Shown here one piece after another: positions 21,401-31,936 of a stretch of DNA of 64,000 bases. The notes below the pieces were generated by a model. That model did not search any database and was not told where the DNA came from. It was given only the letters and a program-made list of their open reading frames with translations. Made by a program: the position numbers and the translations under genes. Location of the stretch: assembly GCF_003589595.1 (NCBI RefSeq), contig NW_020653854.1, forward strand, positions 23,509,331-23,573,330. Direction: 5' to 3'. This DNA comes from Hyposmocoma kahamanoa (lineage: Eukaryota; Arthropoda; Insecta; Lepidoptera; Cosmopterigidae). The first letter of the stretch is position 1; every line of letters begins with the position of its first letter.

Positions 21401-21929
21401 AAAATTTTATTTTTATAAATTATGTGATGTTACTAACATAGTTGATAGGATTATTATAACAAAACATATGAATGCGCTTATGAAATAAATGTTTAATTAT
21501 TTAACCAATGTTGCCAGATTATCACTGTCAAAATAAAACACAAAAAAAAAATTTTTCACTACTATTTACAAAAATCGATTATTGATATCCGCATATGACA
21601 ATAAAAACAAAAGTACAATCGAACAATGTCATTTTTGACACCCAACAATCAAAAATTAAAAAGCCGGGTAAGCACAACTAAAATAATTACTGTCATTGAA
21701 GGATTCTACGAACTTTGAGAAGTAAGTTTTAACAGATTAACATTCGCACACTAACGTCACAGTACATTTTATGAAAACGTTATTCATCTTAAGACAAATA
21801 CAATTCTTTTTTATGGAAAACAGTGACAGACACAACATTAATACGAAGAATAAAAATAAACTAGCTTTTCTTGACAGTCGTCTCCATAAAGTCTCAAATT
21901 CATTTAAGGGGCAATGTATAATAAAATTC
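21401..21929. other. Unclassified repeat with relatives at 17.1 and 56.0 kb
   Basis: 21720-21910 shares TTTGAGAAGTAAGTTT, CAGATTAACATTC and AACATTAATACGA with 56040-56145, and the last block also with 17150-17260. It probably belongs to the body of the LINE whose C-terminus follows at 21930. Confidence 0.45.
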
Positions 21930-22345
21930 CAATTATAGTGAAGCTATAGTACTAACTATAGTGAAACAAAAACTATATATTACTAAGGGATCAATCAGTG
22001 TGGGCGCGCGGTTCTTCGTTTTCCCTTTCACAGTGCCGCAGCGGCTACGAGCGGGTAGATCCACACTTCGAAATCGCAAACAGACGCAAGACGCTGTGAA
22101 AGGTACGGGCGGACCGAACCAACAGATCTACCCGAGCGGCGCGCGCGCACCCTCGCCCGCCCCCGCCTTGAGACAGGCGCCCCGGCGAGCGTGGCCACTG
22201 TGAACGCAAGAAGCATCTACGTACATTTGATTTACACGCACCCGCGGCCGCCGCCACTCTTAATAAGACCTTCTATTATTATACAGCTTCTGCGTACTTG
22301 GATGACAACAATGTTGCAGTGACCATTTTAGCTCTTGCAGGTAGT
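21930..22345 (+). pseudogene. LINE ORF2 extreme C-terminus, interrupted by GC-rich DNA
   Basis: 21950-21990 reads TIVKQKLY, and 22270-22330 reads YYYTASAYLDDNNVA. Together they parallel the uninterrupted 56570-56690 copy (TIVKQKLY, then the RFCVLG frame). The intervening 22000-22260 is foreign. Confidence 0.55.
22000..22265. mobile_element. GC-rich insertion of unknown type inside a LINE fragment
   Basis: About 260 bp, CpG-dense against an AT-rich background. Internal inverted pairs: CGGGTAGATC with GATCTACCCG, and CTTTCACAG with CTGTGAAAG. No clear terminal repeats or target duplication. Confidence 0.45.
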
Positions 22346-22379
22346 CTCGATCAAAAATTTTTTAAATTAAGTAATGATA

Positions 22380-23549
22380 AATTTATTTTATTTATTTATT
22401 AATTATTTATTAATTAACTTATATACATTTTTATATTCGTTTATACGACACTGAAACCCTTGAGGGGTTTAAAAGTGTGTCACGTCTGACAAATTTGACG
22501 TTGGATAACAAATCTAATACTAAACTAAACACTAAACACTTACATTTACATTTAATACAAAAACATGAAATGACTCTAAAAATAGATAAGAAATATTAAA
22601 CAATATTAATAATAATACACAATTTATACCTAAAAGTAGTTGAAGGTAGATACAAATAACCACCAGCATAAATAAAAGAGACCGAATTCAGAAAAGCGAG
22701 AGCGAGCGAGATGGATGTTATTTCACAGTACCATCTTCGATTCTCGCAATCGCCTGCCCCTCACAACACGTTTGATCGTACACAGGTTGATTTTTTTTCT
22801 TTCTATAAAAGATCTTTAACCTATTATTAAACTTTGTAGTTTGGAATTGCAGTCTTAAATCTGTAGGTAATTCGTTAAGTAATTTTGGTATGAGTAAATT
22901 AGCAAGCCTGGCTCCATAAAAATTAGTATATCTTGGTAAAATATATTTTTCAGAAGTCATAGCACGGGTAATTAATTTATGACTGATTTTATTAAGACTA
23001 ATATTACTAGAAGCGTTGTTATTATATTGTTTTAGTATTATTAACTCAAATTGTTCGAAAATCGGTAATGTGTTGTAGTGATAGAAGAGTTCGATAGGAC
23101 TGTTTTTATATTTATTAAGTATGAATGTGGGTGATATAATTTTGAGTATGCGAAGTTGTAATTTGTAAATTTCGTTCAAATAGGATTGAAATGTTCTTCC
23201 GTATATACTAAGGCCATATGATACCACTGAGTCCACCATAGTTTTATATAGAAGAATGAGTGTAGAAGTAGGCAAGCGATATTTGAGTATCTTAAACTTG
23301 GCGTAAAGAGACCTTAACTTGTTGCATACCAGATCGACATGACTTCTCCAATTAAAATACTTGTCGACTATTAGGCCGACATATTTACATTCGGAAACCA
23401 CAGGAATAGAGGGACAACTACAGTTAATTACGGGACTATGAAGACACGAATGCAAATGAGCAACTATATTTGGTACTTCTTGCGTTTTGTTGTGAGCAGA
23501 GTGAATATGCAGAAGATTGGTTTTATCTGCATTAATTATCAAATGTATC
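22380..23549 (-). pseudogene. LINE 3' end with 270-residue reverse transcriptase thumb/C-terminal region
   Basis: Minus strand, open without interruption from about 23549 to the stop at 22718. The reading enters at LIINADKTNLL, the KT motif following the polymerase catalytic motif of jockey/CR1-group enzymes. It continues through CKYVGLIVDKYFNWRSHVD, the SLYAKFKILKYRLP and LYKTMVDSVVSYG segments, and FYGARLANLLIPKLLNELP. The catalytic YADD region lies upstream of the break. An ATTT-rich 3' UTR with a GACACTGAAACCCTTGAGGG stretch runs to about 22380. The 5' side is cut by a family B SINE. Open for its whole length, so relatively young. Confidence 0.85.
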
Positions 23550-23730
23550 CAAATAATAATAATAATAATAACACACACACTCAACATAGCCCCGCACTAG
23601 GGAAACCCTGTGTCGCGGGTGCCATGAACACACACATAGACAACCACAAATTACACCCAAACTCGCGAGAGAAATAAATGTAGGCCATACAAACATTTCT
23701 CCCGGCCCGGGAATCGAACCTGGGACTATA
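23550..23730 (-). repeat. tRNA-derived SINE family B with (AAT)n/(AC)n tail
   Basis: Minus-strand B box GGTTCGATTCC at 23710-23720. The 3' end is an AAT then AC microsatellite (23552-23580) abutting the LINE reading frame. Longest copy of the family here. Confidence 0.75.
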
Positions 23731-23735
23731 TTTAC

Positions 23736-23815
23736 AGAGAGCAACCCCTAGAGTTTCTTGCTCATTCTTCTCAGTGGAATCTGCGTTACGAATGAGCAGT
23801 AGAGTTTAATCAGTA
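23736..23815. repeat. LINE-tail repeat
   Basis: CTAGAGTTTCTTGCTCATTC followed by TGCGTTACGAATGAGCAGTA and AATCAGTATGACGATTT, as at 57710-57800 and, in part, 15537. Confidence 0.55.
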
Positions 23816-24088
23816 TGACGATTTGAAATATAATATATAATATATATGAGATATTCCTAAAAACGCCACAGAAACATGCGTCAGGATGAATGAAGTGGTT
23901 TTGTCAGGAAAACATTAATTTTGCAAACGAGTGCCATACTCAGTTGGCATTTGTATCCATTTATTGTAGAAACACAACAGTTGACATGTGTTACTTCATG
24001 TTTACCTTCATTTCTTTCTACATACCTTTATTTCAATTCCTAAGGCTAAGGAATCTTATATTTTTATCTACATTTTCTTATGATAACA

Positions 24089-24392
24089 AGTGACGGGACA
24101 AAGAAGTCATGCGCCTGTTGGAAAGCGACACGCCTGTCCATAACAGTTACAATACCACTCAGAGCTTTAAGTCGCAAAGACCTGAGAGACACTGCCACCG
24201 CGCCCGTCACCCTGAGAAATAAGTTGATAAGTCCCATGTGCCTGTAATTTTACCACTTTTATCACTGTATTCTGGTTTTGAAGGGTTTTAACCCTTCAAA
24301 ACCAGAATACAGTGATGCTCATACTACTGCTTGGTGGTAGAAATGGGTAAAGTTGCAGTACTTCCATGGACGAACTCTTTCACAAGGATGTG
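24089..24392 (-). repeat. SINE family A, copy 7, with internal inverted duplication
   Basis: Antisense copy complete at both ends, but carrying a 27-bp perfect inverted repeat (24261-24287 and 24290-24316, 2-base spacer). The right arm is normal antisense family sequence; the left arm is the same segment in sense orientation, replacing the CAGCACCCTTACC block. Confidence 0.8.
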
Positions 24393-24890
24393 CTGCTTCA
24401 AAAATATACTTGAATTAATAAGTGAGCGTATGAGTTAATGAATATTTTATTACAGTCATTTTTCTTAATACAATAAACTATTATAAATATTTAATTACGG
24501 CTATTTATTCGAATTGGAAGACGTTAAAACTTTCTAAAAAGTATCACGTATATCTAAAAAGTTGAAACCTTGGGCCTGATTTTGATTAAAATCTAAATCA
24601 AACCGATCGGGTAGTCTCGAAATCAGATAGGTTTCTGAGCGAGAAAATGAATCTGATTCCTACTAATCCGTCTAATTTGTGAGTTAAATCAACTATTGTT
24701 CCGATTAGAAATGTCAGTTTCCGATCGGCCAGTTGTGAACCACAATTATGCGCCTCTACTCGGAACAGACGCAGTTTCCGATCGGGAGAGGCAATCAAAG
24801 TCAAGCTGCTTAAGCGCCCAGTCACACGACGCGAAAGTTTTCGCGCGGTCCGCCCAGTTACCACGCGAATCTAAATTCTATGGTAATAAC
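24393..24890. other. No gene; short CCGATCGG palindromic motifs
   Basis: ACCGATCGGG at 24602 and TTCCGATCGG at 24719 and 24776 recur within 180 bp, suggesting an old DNA element, but I cannot define ends. Confidence 0.3.
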
Positions 24891-24892
24891 AT

Positions 24893-25094
24893 TTAAATTC
24901 CTCTGAGTAATACAACCGTGCGGTCGCCGCGTAGACCAAAGACAAGCCAGGATCGCACGCGCACCCGGGGCGCTCATTTAAGTTAAAACGTAAAACCTAA
25001 ATGAATAGGGCGTAATTTGCCATGATAGTTACGGGGTCACCGCGCGGCGGCCGCGCGGCGTGAGCGCTATAATATTCGTGTTGAATAAATGCGC
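24893..25094 (+). repeat. GC-rich repeat R5, copy 1
   Basis: Contains AAGTTAAAACGTAAAA, GCGCGGCGGCCGCGCGG and TATTCGTGTTGAATA, all recurring inverted at 53621-53845. No reading frame or tRNA boxes. CpG-rich in an AT-rich setting. Confidence 0.6.
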
Positions 25095-25117
25095 CTTAAA
25101 GATTGTCTTTAACAGTT

Positions 25118-25375
25118 TATATTATATTTAAGGGAAAGCTTTCACTGCCTTACTTTCTCAAATTCGTATCTAATATTATTATTTTAAACTTCTTATCAAG
25201 GGCGTAAGTTTGAATGCATTACTTTAAGCTTAAGCCAGTGTGTGAATATGAAGTAAATGTGAAATCGGCCTGCAAAATTTGTACATACAACCCATTTTTG
25301 CTTTTCAGTACCTTTGTGCTTTACGATAGGAATTTGAGAAAGTAAGGCGACGCTTTGTTACAGGTTTTGAATAGT
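25118..25375. mobile_element. Inverted-repeat MITE, about 255 bp
   Basis: Arms 25147-25170 and 25325-25348 (GCCTTACTTTCTCAAATTCG and complement) match at 23 of 24 bases, with weaker pairing outward. No target duplication resolved. Confidence 0.55.
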
Positions 25376-26470
25376 TTTTATCTGTTTTCGTAATAGATAT
25401 TTATATAGCATAGTATTTTAACTTCCATATATCCACAACGTATAGTCGTCCAACAATGTAAAGGGGAAGGAGGATTAATTAAATCGTGCAACTCCATCGC
25501 ACACTCTCCGTGATATATCCTGTACAATGCCGATAAGCAAGCAGCAACTTTATAGCGGTGTTCAAGGCTCTCTATAGAAAATTGTTAGAGACTTGTGACA
25601 GAGATGAATGTACAATCTCTCATGAGCCATATACATTAAAAATAAAAACAGTGCACGGGATGTCTATAAACATGATAAATAATAATATAAACTATACATA
25701 CATATAATTGTGAAACAAATAAGTTAACTAAATACGTACACTTACATACAAACAATATTATAAAAGAAATTTGTACGGGACGGCCGCTTGTGATAAATTA
25801 AAATAGATTTAAGTAATATACTTATCATTTATAACCTATTGTAACTTACTAGCTTCATAATTAAAAATATTTATGGTTGGGTCTTTTACTTCGCAAATAG
25901 ATAGATTAAGTAAAATATACAAATAAATAGTAAATAGAAATAGAAAAAAGGCAAGATTATCTTAGGAAAAGATTTCCTCAATAGAATAAATAGAATAGAT
26001 GTAAAAATGTTAAATAAAACCGCGGCTCTCGTTACGGTATTCCTGAGGTCTAGCTGAGCCGCCCGGCTCTCGTTAACGTATTGCTCGAGCCCGCCCGCAA
26101 CAGCAACAACGAAAAACAGAAGACTCCGACCCGCATTCAGTCCAACGCCAGCCCGCAACAGCAACTATAGAAAAGAGCTCAACAGTACCGTACGAAGCTG
26201 CAATACGGCTGTAACCAGCATTTTTATTTCGACACTCGCCGTCCCGGAACGTAAAGAACCATCAGCTCAGTGGCGGTACGAATCCCGTGCCGTGCAAAAT
26301 TAATAAATAAATGAACGATGCATAGCTGAAATTTCAATATTCTAAAACTGGGTTATGGTTTTTTTATGATATCTTAAAAAAATATTTTGTCACTTTTTTA
26401 CCTTTGTTTGTCTTTTGGTTTTAACAGTCGTTAACAGACGGCAGAGTATTGGTCCCATTTAAGTTTGATG
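25376..26470. other. No gene; old repeat remnants
   Basis: 25480-25640 has the even composition of a retroelement tail. 26020-26170 has two GGCTCTCGTTACG-like and two CCCGCAACAGCAAC repeats. Neither can be classified. Confidence 0.3.
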
Positions 26471-26598
26471 AAAATATTTCACCGCTAAGGCTGGCAAACT
26501 AGGGTAGATGAATCCGGTTTCGCGCACCTTCCGGTAACCGATTTCAATAAAACTTGACAAATAGATTTAATTCCACTAAATTTTTAAGGTCGGCTTTG
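26471..26598 (+). repeat. Unclassified repeat R6, copy 1
   Basis: AATCCGGTTTCGCGCAC, TTCCGGTAACCGATTTCAAT and AAAACTTGACAAATAGAT recur at 53200-53300, and the last part inverted at 56200-56230. Confidence 0.6.
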
Positions 26599-26724
26599 TA
26601 GACTCTGTACTGAAATTGTTTTAAATACATAAATAATGAAATAGGCATTTTTTTATAGCTCTGTGCGGTAGCAAAAAAAAGCGCTAGCGTTAGAGCGTTT
26701 GCGAACAACGTCCAATTCGTATCA

Positions 26725-26911
26725 GGGGGTCTACTCTCGATCTCCGTCCGACATACGTCCGAAACAATTACTGTCAAATAAGTAATATTCGACAAAATTA
26801 AAAGACAAGTATCCAGTATGAAGCTTCATTCGCATCACGCGTCTTTTCATTTGGTCAAGTATTGCTTATTTGGCAGTAATTGTTTCGGACGGAGATCGAG
26901 AGTAGACCCCC
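26725..26911. mobile_element. Palindromic MITE, 187 bp
   Basis: 27-bp perfect terminal arms (26725-26751 and 26885-26911, starting GGGGGTCTACTCTCGATCTC). Pairing continues about 25 bp inward (AACAATTACTG, CAAATAAG) after an 11-base duplication in the left arm only. No clear target duplication. Confidence 0.7.
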
Positions 26912-27165
26912 AATTCCGAATCCGACAAATGACGGTCCGAAATGTCACAGGAATCATTTTATCTCTAGGTCTACAAGCGATATTCGTATATTCTCGCATT
27001 TGAATCGGGCTTAGTGCACAAGCGACATCCTCCATCCATTTTTAAGTGGGTTCGAGTTTTCTAGATTTGTATAGTCACCTAAATCATACCAGTCCGATTC
27101 AAAATGCAGGAACGGAGGTGGATGATGTCGATAAGGACATTTGTATGTTTCGACTTACCTTACGT

Positions 27166-27650
27166 CATCGAGTATATAACCAGAAATAGAGACGAAACGT
27201 CATTCAATTTGTTTGAAAACTATTCTGCCATATCATTACTGTGACAACTGCGCTCCGATTGGCTAGCCCGAATTCGAAACAATTGACGGGTGTCGTCAAC
27301 TGTTTCTCTTCAAATCGACCACTTAACTTGAGCGTTGCTATAATGGATGAAAATTACATATTTAACATTTAATTGCCGATAAAATGTGATTCCGTTTGTT
27401 TTGCAATTAGATGTTTTGCTGTTTCCACACCACCGAGTAGAACAGCCCAGCATTGTTAGAGATATTATCTTTATTACAATAAATACAGAATATTTTTTGG
27501 AATATACGGAGACATACGCACAGGTCAGTAGTTGGCCTGTCTATATTTCAGTGCAAACGAGAGTTGATATTTATAAGAGCTGTATCACTAATGTGTTACC
27601 AGGAATATATGGCCCTTATTTCGTCTCTATTTCTGGTTATATACTCGATG
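27166..27650 (-). mobile_element. P-superfamily-like defective DNA transposon (485 bp)
   Basis: Seen: 32-bp perfect terminal inverted repeats (27166-27197 and 27619-27650, starting CATCGAGTATATAACC), bounded by an exact 8-bp duplication CCTTACGT (27158-27165 and 27651-27658). The minus strand encodes a short THAP-like peptide. Known: P elements have ~31-bp TIRs, 8-bp target duplications and a THAP-domain transposase. All three agree, so I infer a deleted P-type element. A hAT element is the main alternative, but hAT TIRs are usually shorter and hAT transposases carry BED rather than THAP fingers. The RNase H-like catalytic part is absent. Confidence 0.75.
27310..27453 (-). pseudogene. THAP-like zinc-finger N-terminus, truncated
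   Basis: 47 codons from ATG at 27453 to TGA at 27310. The start M-L-G-C-S-T-R-W-C-G-N has the THAP opening (C-x4-C followed by N), and NGITFYR occupies the place of the usual (V/I)SFHKFP strand. The second half of the C2CH finger (C-x2-H) and the AVPTIF end are missing, so it cannot fold as a normal THAP domain. It lies wholly within the 32-bp-TIR element. Confidence 0.55.
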
Positions 27651-27770
27651 CCTTACGTTTAATACCAAATGTTTTTTTTTTAAAGATAAGGATATAAAAT
27701 TATTGTTTATGATGTTAATAACATAGGTCTTCAAGGTTGTTGGTATTACAAGTTTTTTTTATACTACTAA

Positions 27771-28075
27771 GTTAGTAGTAGCAGTAGAGGTCCTTGTGAA
27801 AGAGCTCGTCCAGGGAAGTACTGCCACCTTACCTATTTCTACCGCCAAGCAGTAATGGTCACATTACTGTGTTCCGGTTATGAGAGTAAGGGTGCTGGTG
27901 AAATTACAGGTACATGAAACTTGTCAACTTATGTCTCAGAGTGACGGGCGCAGTGGCGGTGCCTCCAGATCTTTATGATTTAAAGCTCTGAGTAACACTG
28001 CAACTGTCATGGGCAGGCTTGTGGCTTATTAGCACACGAGTTGTCCGTCCCGTCACATGGTATTATATAAAAAAG
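27771..28075 (+). repeat. SINE family A, copy 8
   Basis: Full-length sense copy: GTTAGTAGTAGCAGTAG to CGTCACATGGTATTATATAAAAAA. Directly followed at 28077-28105 by the start of an antisense copy (GTGACCGGACGAACTAGTCG). Confidence 0.85.
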
Positions 28076-28105
28076 TGACCGGACGAACTAGTCGTGTGCC
28101 TTGTG

Positions 28106-28561
28106 CCGTTCTGATAGTGAACACCCACGTCAACTGCTTTCGGTTTTTCCCTATAATATTAGGCGCACATAATGAAAGGGTTCACAATCAGCGGAGGTTC
28201 TCAGTCATATTCTTAATGTGGATATTTATTCACTGGGTGTTATACCAAGGCTAGAATAGCCGCTGACGTCGTTTACGATCCCACTGCACCGCCCCAGCCT
28301 TCCTACTTGCCTAGGGCTTGGACGGGAACCACAACCCACTCCCCGCGTTCCCCGGAACGTTCCAGAACCCGCCGGCGCTGCTTTATGGGGAAGTTCCCGC
28401 AGCCGCTACCATATCCAGGGGAGTACCGAACTACGGATAGTAAAATCAGACCAAAAGTTAGGCCTTTCGAAACCACTAATTATATATTTTTTTAATAAAT
28501 ATTTTGTTATTTATTTATTGCTGACAATTCATGGTTTTATTCCACCACATCCTGGGCACGA
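28106..28561. other. No gene; GC-rich 28255-28440
   Basis: 28255-28440 (CCACTGCACCGCCCCAGC, GTTCCCCGGAACGTTCC) has even composition and a short palindrome. Possibly a TE body; unclassified. Confidence 0.3.
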
Positions 28562-28790
28562 ATGTCACAGCCTGGTGGAAAGCGATACGCCTGTCCCTAA
28601 CAGTTGTAGTGCCATTCAGAGCTTTAAATCACAAAGATCAAAATCAAAGCGTATATTATAGTATTAATAATAGCTTATATATTATGAAGTCGAAGTCATT
28701 TTTCGTCATTTTTAAGCTATGCACGTTCACTGTGCCGACTTCCCTGAAAAGAACGAGCAAGAAACTCTAGGGATTGCTCTATCGAAATAA
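28562..28790 (-). repeat. SINE family A fragment joined to a LINE tail
   Basis: 28562-28639 is the antisense 3' part of SINE A (CCTGGTGGAAAGCGATACGC to CACAAAGATC). It is broken by ATCAAAATCAAAG and a LINE-tail sequence with GAGCAAGAAACTCTAGGGAT. Confidence 0.6.
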
Positions 28791-29319
28791 ACTTAAATGC
28801 TATAGAATACATTTTGAATCATATTTGTGTGTAATCTAAACTCATGTTGTCTTTCCATACATCTTTATCTAATACTTAGTCTACAATTTTGTAATATGAC
28901 TTTTAAATTAAAATACTTTTAATGTAAGTTTTCAACTTAGGAAATGGTAATTCTTATTGTAAAAACGTATACAGTTCCCTATAAAAGAATCGTGGTACCA
29001 TGAGTTTGGACTTAGGTCTAAGGTTAATATTATGGATATCTTCTTTCTCAACGAAATTATGTATATTTTTACGGGCATACTAAATATTTCAGTAAATGTA
29101 CTGTGATACCACAGTCATGATACCAGTCTCCTTCAACTTTTCTCTGAGAGAAACCCGAGAACTTAAACGGTACACAGAACGAATCGCTCGTTTTTGCAAC
29201 ATAAAATGGTTTGTATATCTACCGCGTTACCTCACATGAGAATCCCGTAGGACATCATACTATAATGTGAATATTTGTATGTAATGTAAGTAATTAAAGT
29301 AAACTAGTCTAGCAGTAGC
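28791..29319. other. No gene recognised
   Basis: AT-rich to 29110. 29130-29260 (GAGAGAAACCCGAGAAC and following) looks like retroelement tail but is not assignable. Confidence 0.35.
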
Positions 29320-29492
29320 AAGATCTGAGGGCCACTGATAATGCGCCCGAAACTCTGAGACATAAGTTGTGAGAAATCCCTTTGAAACCGGAACGCAATA
29401 AGTAACGTTCACATTATTGCTTGGCGGCAGAAATAGGTAAGGTGGCAGTATTTCCCTGGACGATCTCTTTCACGAGAAACTCTACAGCTACT
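29320..29492 (-). repeat. SINE family A, copy 10 (5' two-thirds)
   Basis: AGATCTGAGGGCCACTG to CGAGAAACTCTACAGCTAC in antisense; the CAGCACCCTTACCC block is deleted. Confidence 0.7.
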
Positions 29493-29959
29493 ATCTCTCT
29501 CTACTATAACTAATCCTGTATATGAAATTTTACACGCCATTTAATATATTATAAGCGTAACAAAGTTATCAACGAAAGTTATTTCGTTCCTAGGTTGTTT
29601 AAATTTCTCTCCAAGTGTACGATTTTATGCCATTAGAGTTTGAATGCGACTACAGGCAAATTGGCACCACAGCTAGCTCCAACGAAGCATAATCTACATT
29701 TCCAATTCTCGGCCACTTTATCGAGCATCTGGGAAAATCTCCGTATGGAGTAACGAGGCAAACGTCTGTGGTTTATCGACGTAGACTAGTGACTTCACAT
29801 ATCTCCACAGAAAATAATTCAAAAGTGTGATACCACACGAGAGTGAAGGCCGATACACAGTAGGTCAATTATGCGTTCACCGAATGTTTCAAAACGAATG
29901 TTTCCTATAGAAAATTTAAAAAAACACACGTAATTAGATTAAATTGCATGTACATATAA

Positions 29960-30152
29960 ATAACACATACATTCATAGACCTGCTCTAGGGAAAACCTGA
30001 CTCGCGGGAGCCATGGACTCACACATAGATAACCATAAATTATATCCAAACTCACGAGAGAAGTAAATGTAGGCCATACCACAATCTCTCCCGACCCGGG
30101 ACCTCTGCGTGGCAGACCAAAATGGTAACTGTTCGGTACAGATGCAGTTTAA
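29960..30152 (-). repeat. tRNA-derived SINE family B, B box deleted
   Basis: Matches the 23.6-kb copy on both sides, but the GGGAATCGAACC segment is lost, leaving CTCCCGACCCGGGACC. The copy cannot have a functional internal pol III promoter now. Confidence 0.7.
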
Positions 30153-31455
30153 AAACATGTTCTAAAACTCCTGGTTTAATTTATTTTTAGTTTGTTTAAT
30201 AGTTTACTTTCATTTAGTTTATTGCAAATAATTTCCGAACTACAAATAGTAAAACTGTAATTATTCGCTAGCGGAAGAAGCATAAACTTAAGAATCGGTA
30301 CGACCCCAGCTCGAGGTAAACAGCGGTTTTGAAACAGCGCTTTGCTTGTAAAATTTCGAGGTAAGTTTGTGTTTTTTTTTCTATCACGAATTTTTATCAG
30401 TGTACATCCTCAATTTTTCTATATATTTGTTCCAAACCGATTGATTCCATTTGAGGTAGAATAGACTCTTAGTAATTGACAGCGCCGGCGCTAGCCCACG
30501 TTGCGCAAGGGTGCAACCAATACCCTGGTACCCTCTAATAGGCACGCGATCCACATGGAATATTGAATCATTTTCCCTAGTGATCGAAAATTCGGGTGTA
30601 AATGGTGCAATTATAAATGATATTGGGAAGCAATAACCCATTTATTTCGCTTGCGCTGCCGTTGCGTGTGACTCATTGGGGACGTCGCAAGCGGCGCTCG
30701 GCCTCACAGACTATAGACGGCGTACTTTTATGCGCGCCGACGACGCGCGTCATCTGCGCGTATACGCGCCGCAGACGCGTTGTAGTGAATCGATTCAAAC
30801 GCGCACAAACATCGCATTGCAAGCAAAAAGCTCAACTAGAGTTTGCTCTTAGAATTTCATGCTTCATTTCAAAAACTAACTGAAATTAACAAACAAATAA
30901 AAATTAAAACAATCTCTTATCGAAATGCGCGACTACAGCGCGTCTACGGCAGTTATAAAATACACCGTATGCATAGACTCTAAGACCCATGTGTGCCGCA
31001 CACCCTGCATCAATTAATGACAATCTCACATAAACTCCGAATTAAGGTACTACCAATCATATCGAAATAAGTTATCTAAATACAGTTAAGCAGTAAATGG
31101 GGCAATAAATCTTTTTATAAAAATTTACCATAATTTTGTTTCCTGTACATCCGCCGTCGTTTCACTTTTAATTATTGTCTCAAACAAATTACCGCGAAAA
31201 ACCTAGTAATCAATGATCCTTGCTATTATTTCAAATTACCTATTGTTAGTTACAATCATGATAATAAAAGGCTAAAGATAAGAAGATGTATAATCAGAAG
31301 AAGTAAAAAGAATATTATTTAATATTAAAAGTATTATTTTACGGGTTAGGACATGGCAATTATTGCCAAAAGAAAATCTTATTGTTTTTCCATGCACATT
31401 AATAGTGGTCTGCTGAACTTCTGATGATGTGTTTGAATGTGTATCTATTACTCTT
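30153..31455. other. No gene; R3 fragment (30319-30479) and CpG-rich 30616-30800
   Basis: 30660-30790 is dense in CGCGC/GCGCG motifs, with an AATCGATTCAAACGCGCAC stretch that partly resembles GATTCAAACGTGCGC at 14150. No coding or RNA signal. Confidence 0.35.
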
Positions 31456-31815
31456 AGAATAATAACGCATAGAATGATAGTTTCATATCAAACAAACTGT
31501 CACAAGTGAGGCAAAAATCAAATTCATTTAGGCTAGTTTTAGTAGTAGGTTAATTTTCGGTTTTAGTGAATATTTATATAAAAATACAAGTTGAAACGCG
31601 TTCCTTCCATGTTAGTATCTATTTTATGCTTGTCTGACGTATTTTTACACTGATTTATCGCACATTTCGTCATTTTTAGCTAAAATTCTGGAGCTGTTAG
31701 CGGTGCAAGTTGTCCTTGAGCACTGAAGGCCCGCGCGCTCATGTAGGCCCTTTGGGCGCGCTTCAATTTGCCTCACTTAGCGTGTGCGGACTAGGTTTCT
31801 ATGCGTTATTATTCT
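31456..31815. mobile_element. Inverted-repeat element, about 360 bp
   Basis: 19-bp perfect arms AGAATAATAACGCATAGAA (31456-31474) and complement (31797-31815), with partial pairing further out (TATTACT). No target duplication resolved. Confidence 0.45.
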
Positions 31816-31936
31816 AAGCTATTACTGTATTTTCGTTATCGCTTTCTCTCTAGCACTCATTTTCGCTGCCAAAATACAAAAAAAAGACAAAATAACAAAA
31901 GAATATCTAAACACTTTAGACGCTCTAATTTAAATG

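Noticed and set aside
22015..22260. CpG island promoter or 5' UTR exon of the receptor gene (with an AAG/GTACGG donor-like site)
   Set aside because: It interrupts a LINE C-terminus whose uninterrupted relative is at 56.6 kb, so an inserted element is the simpler reading.
27386..27697. Plus-strand 103-codon open frame
   Set aside because: It overlaps the P-like element antisense to the THAP-like frame and runs across its right TIR. No motif.
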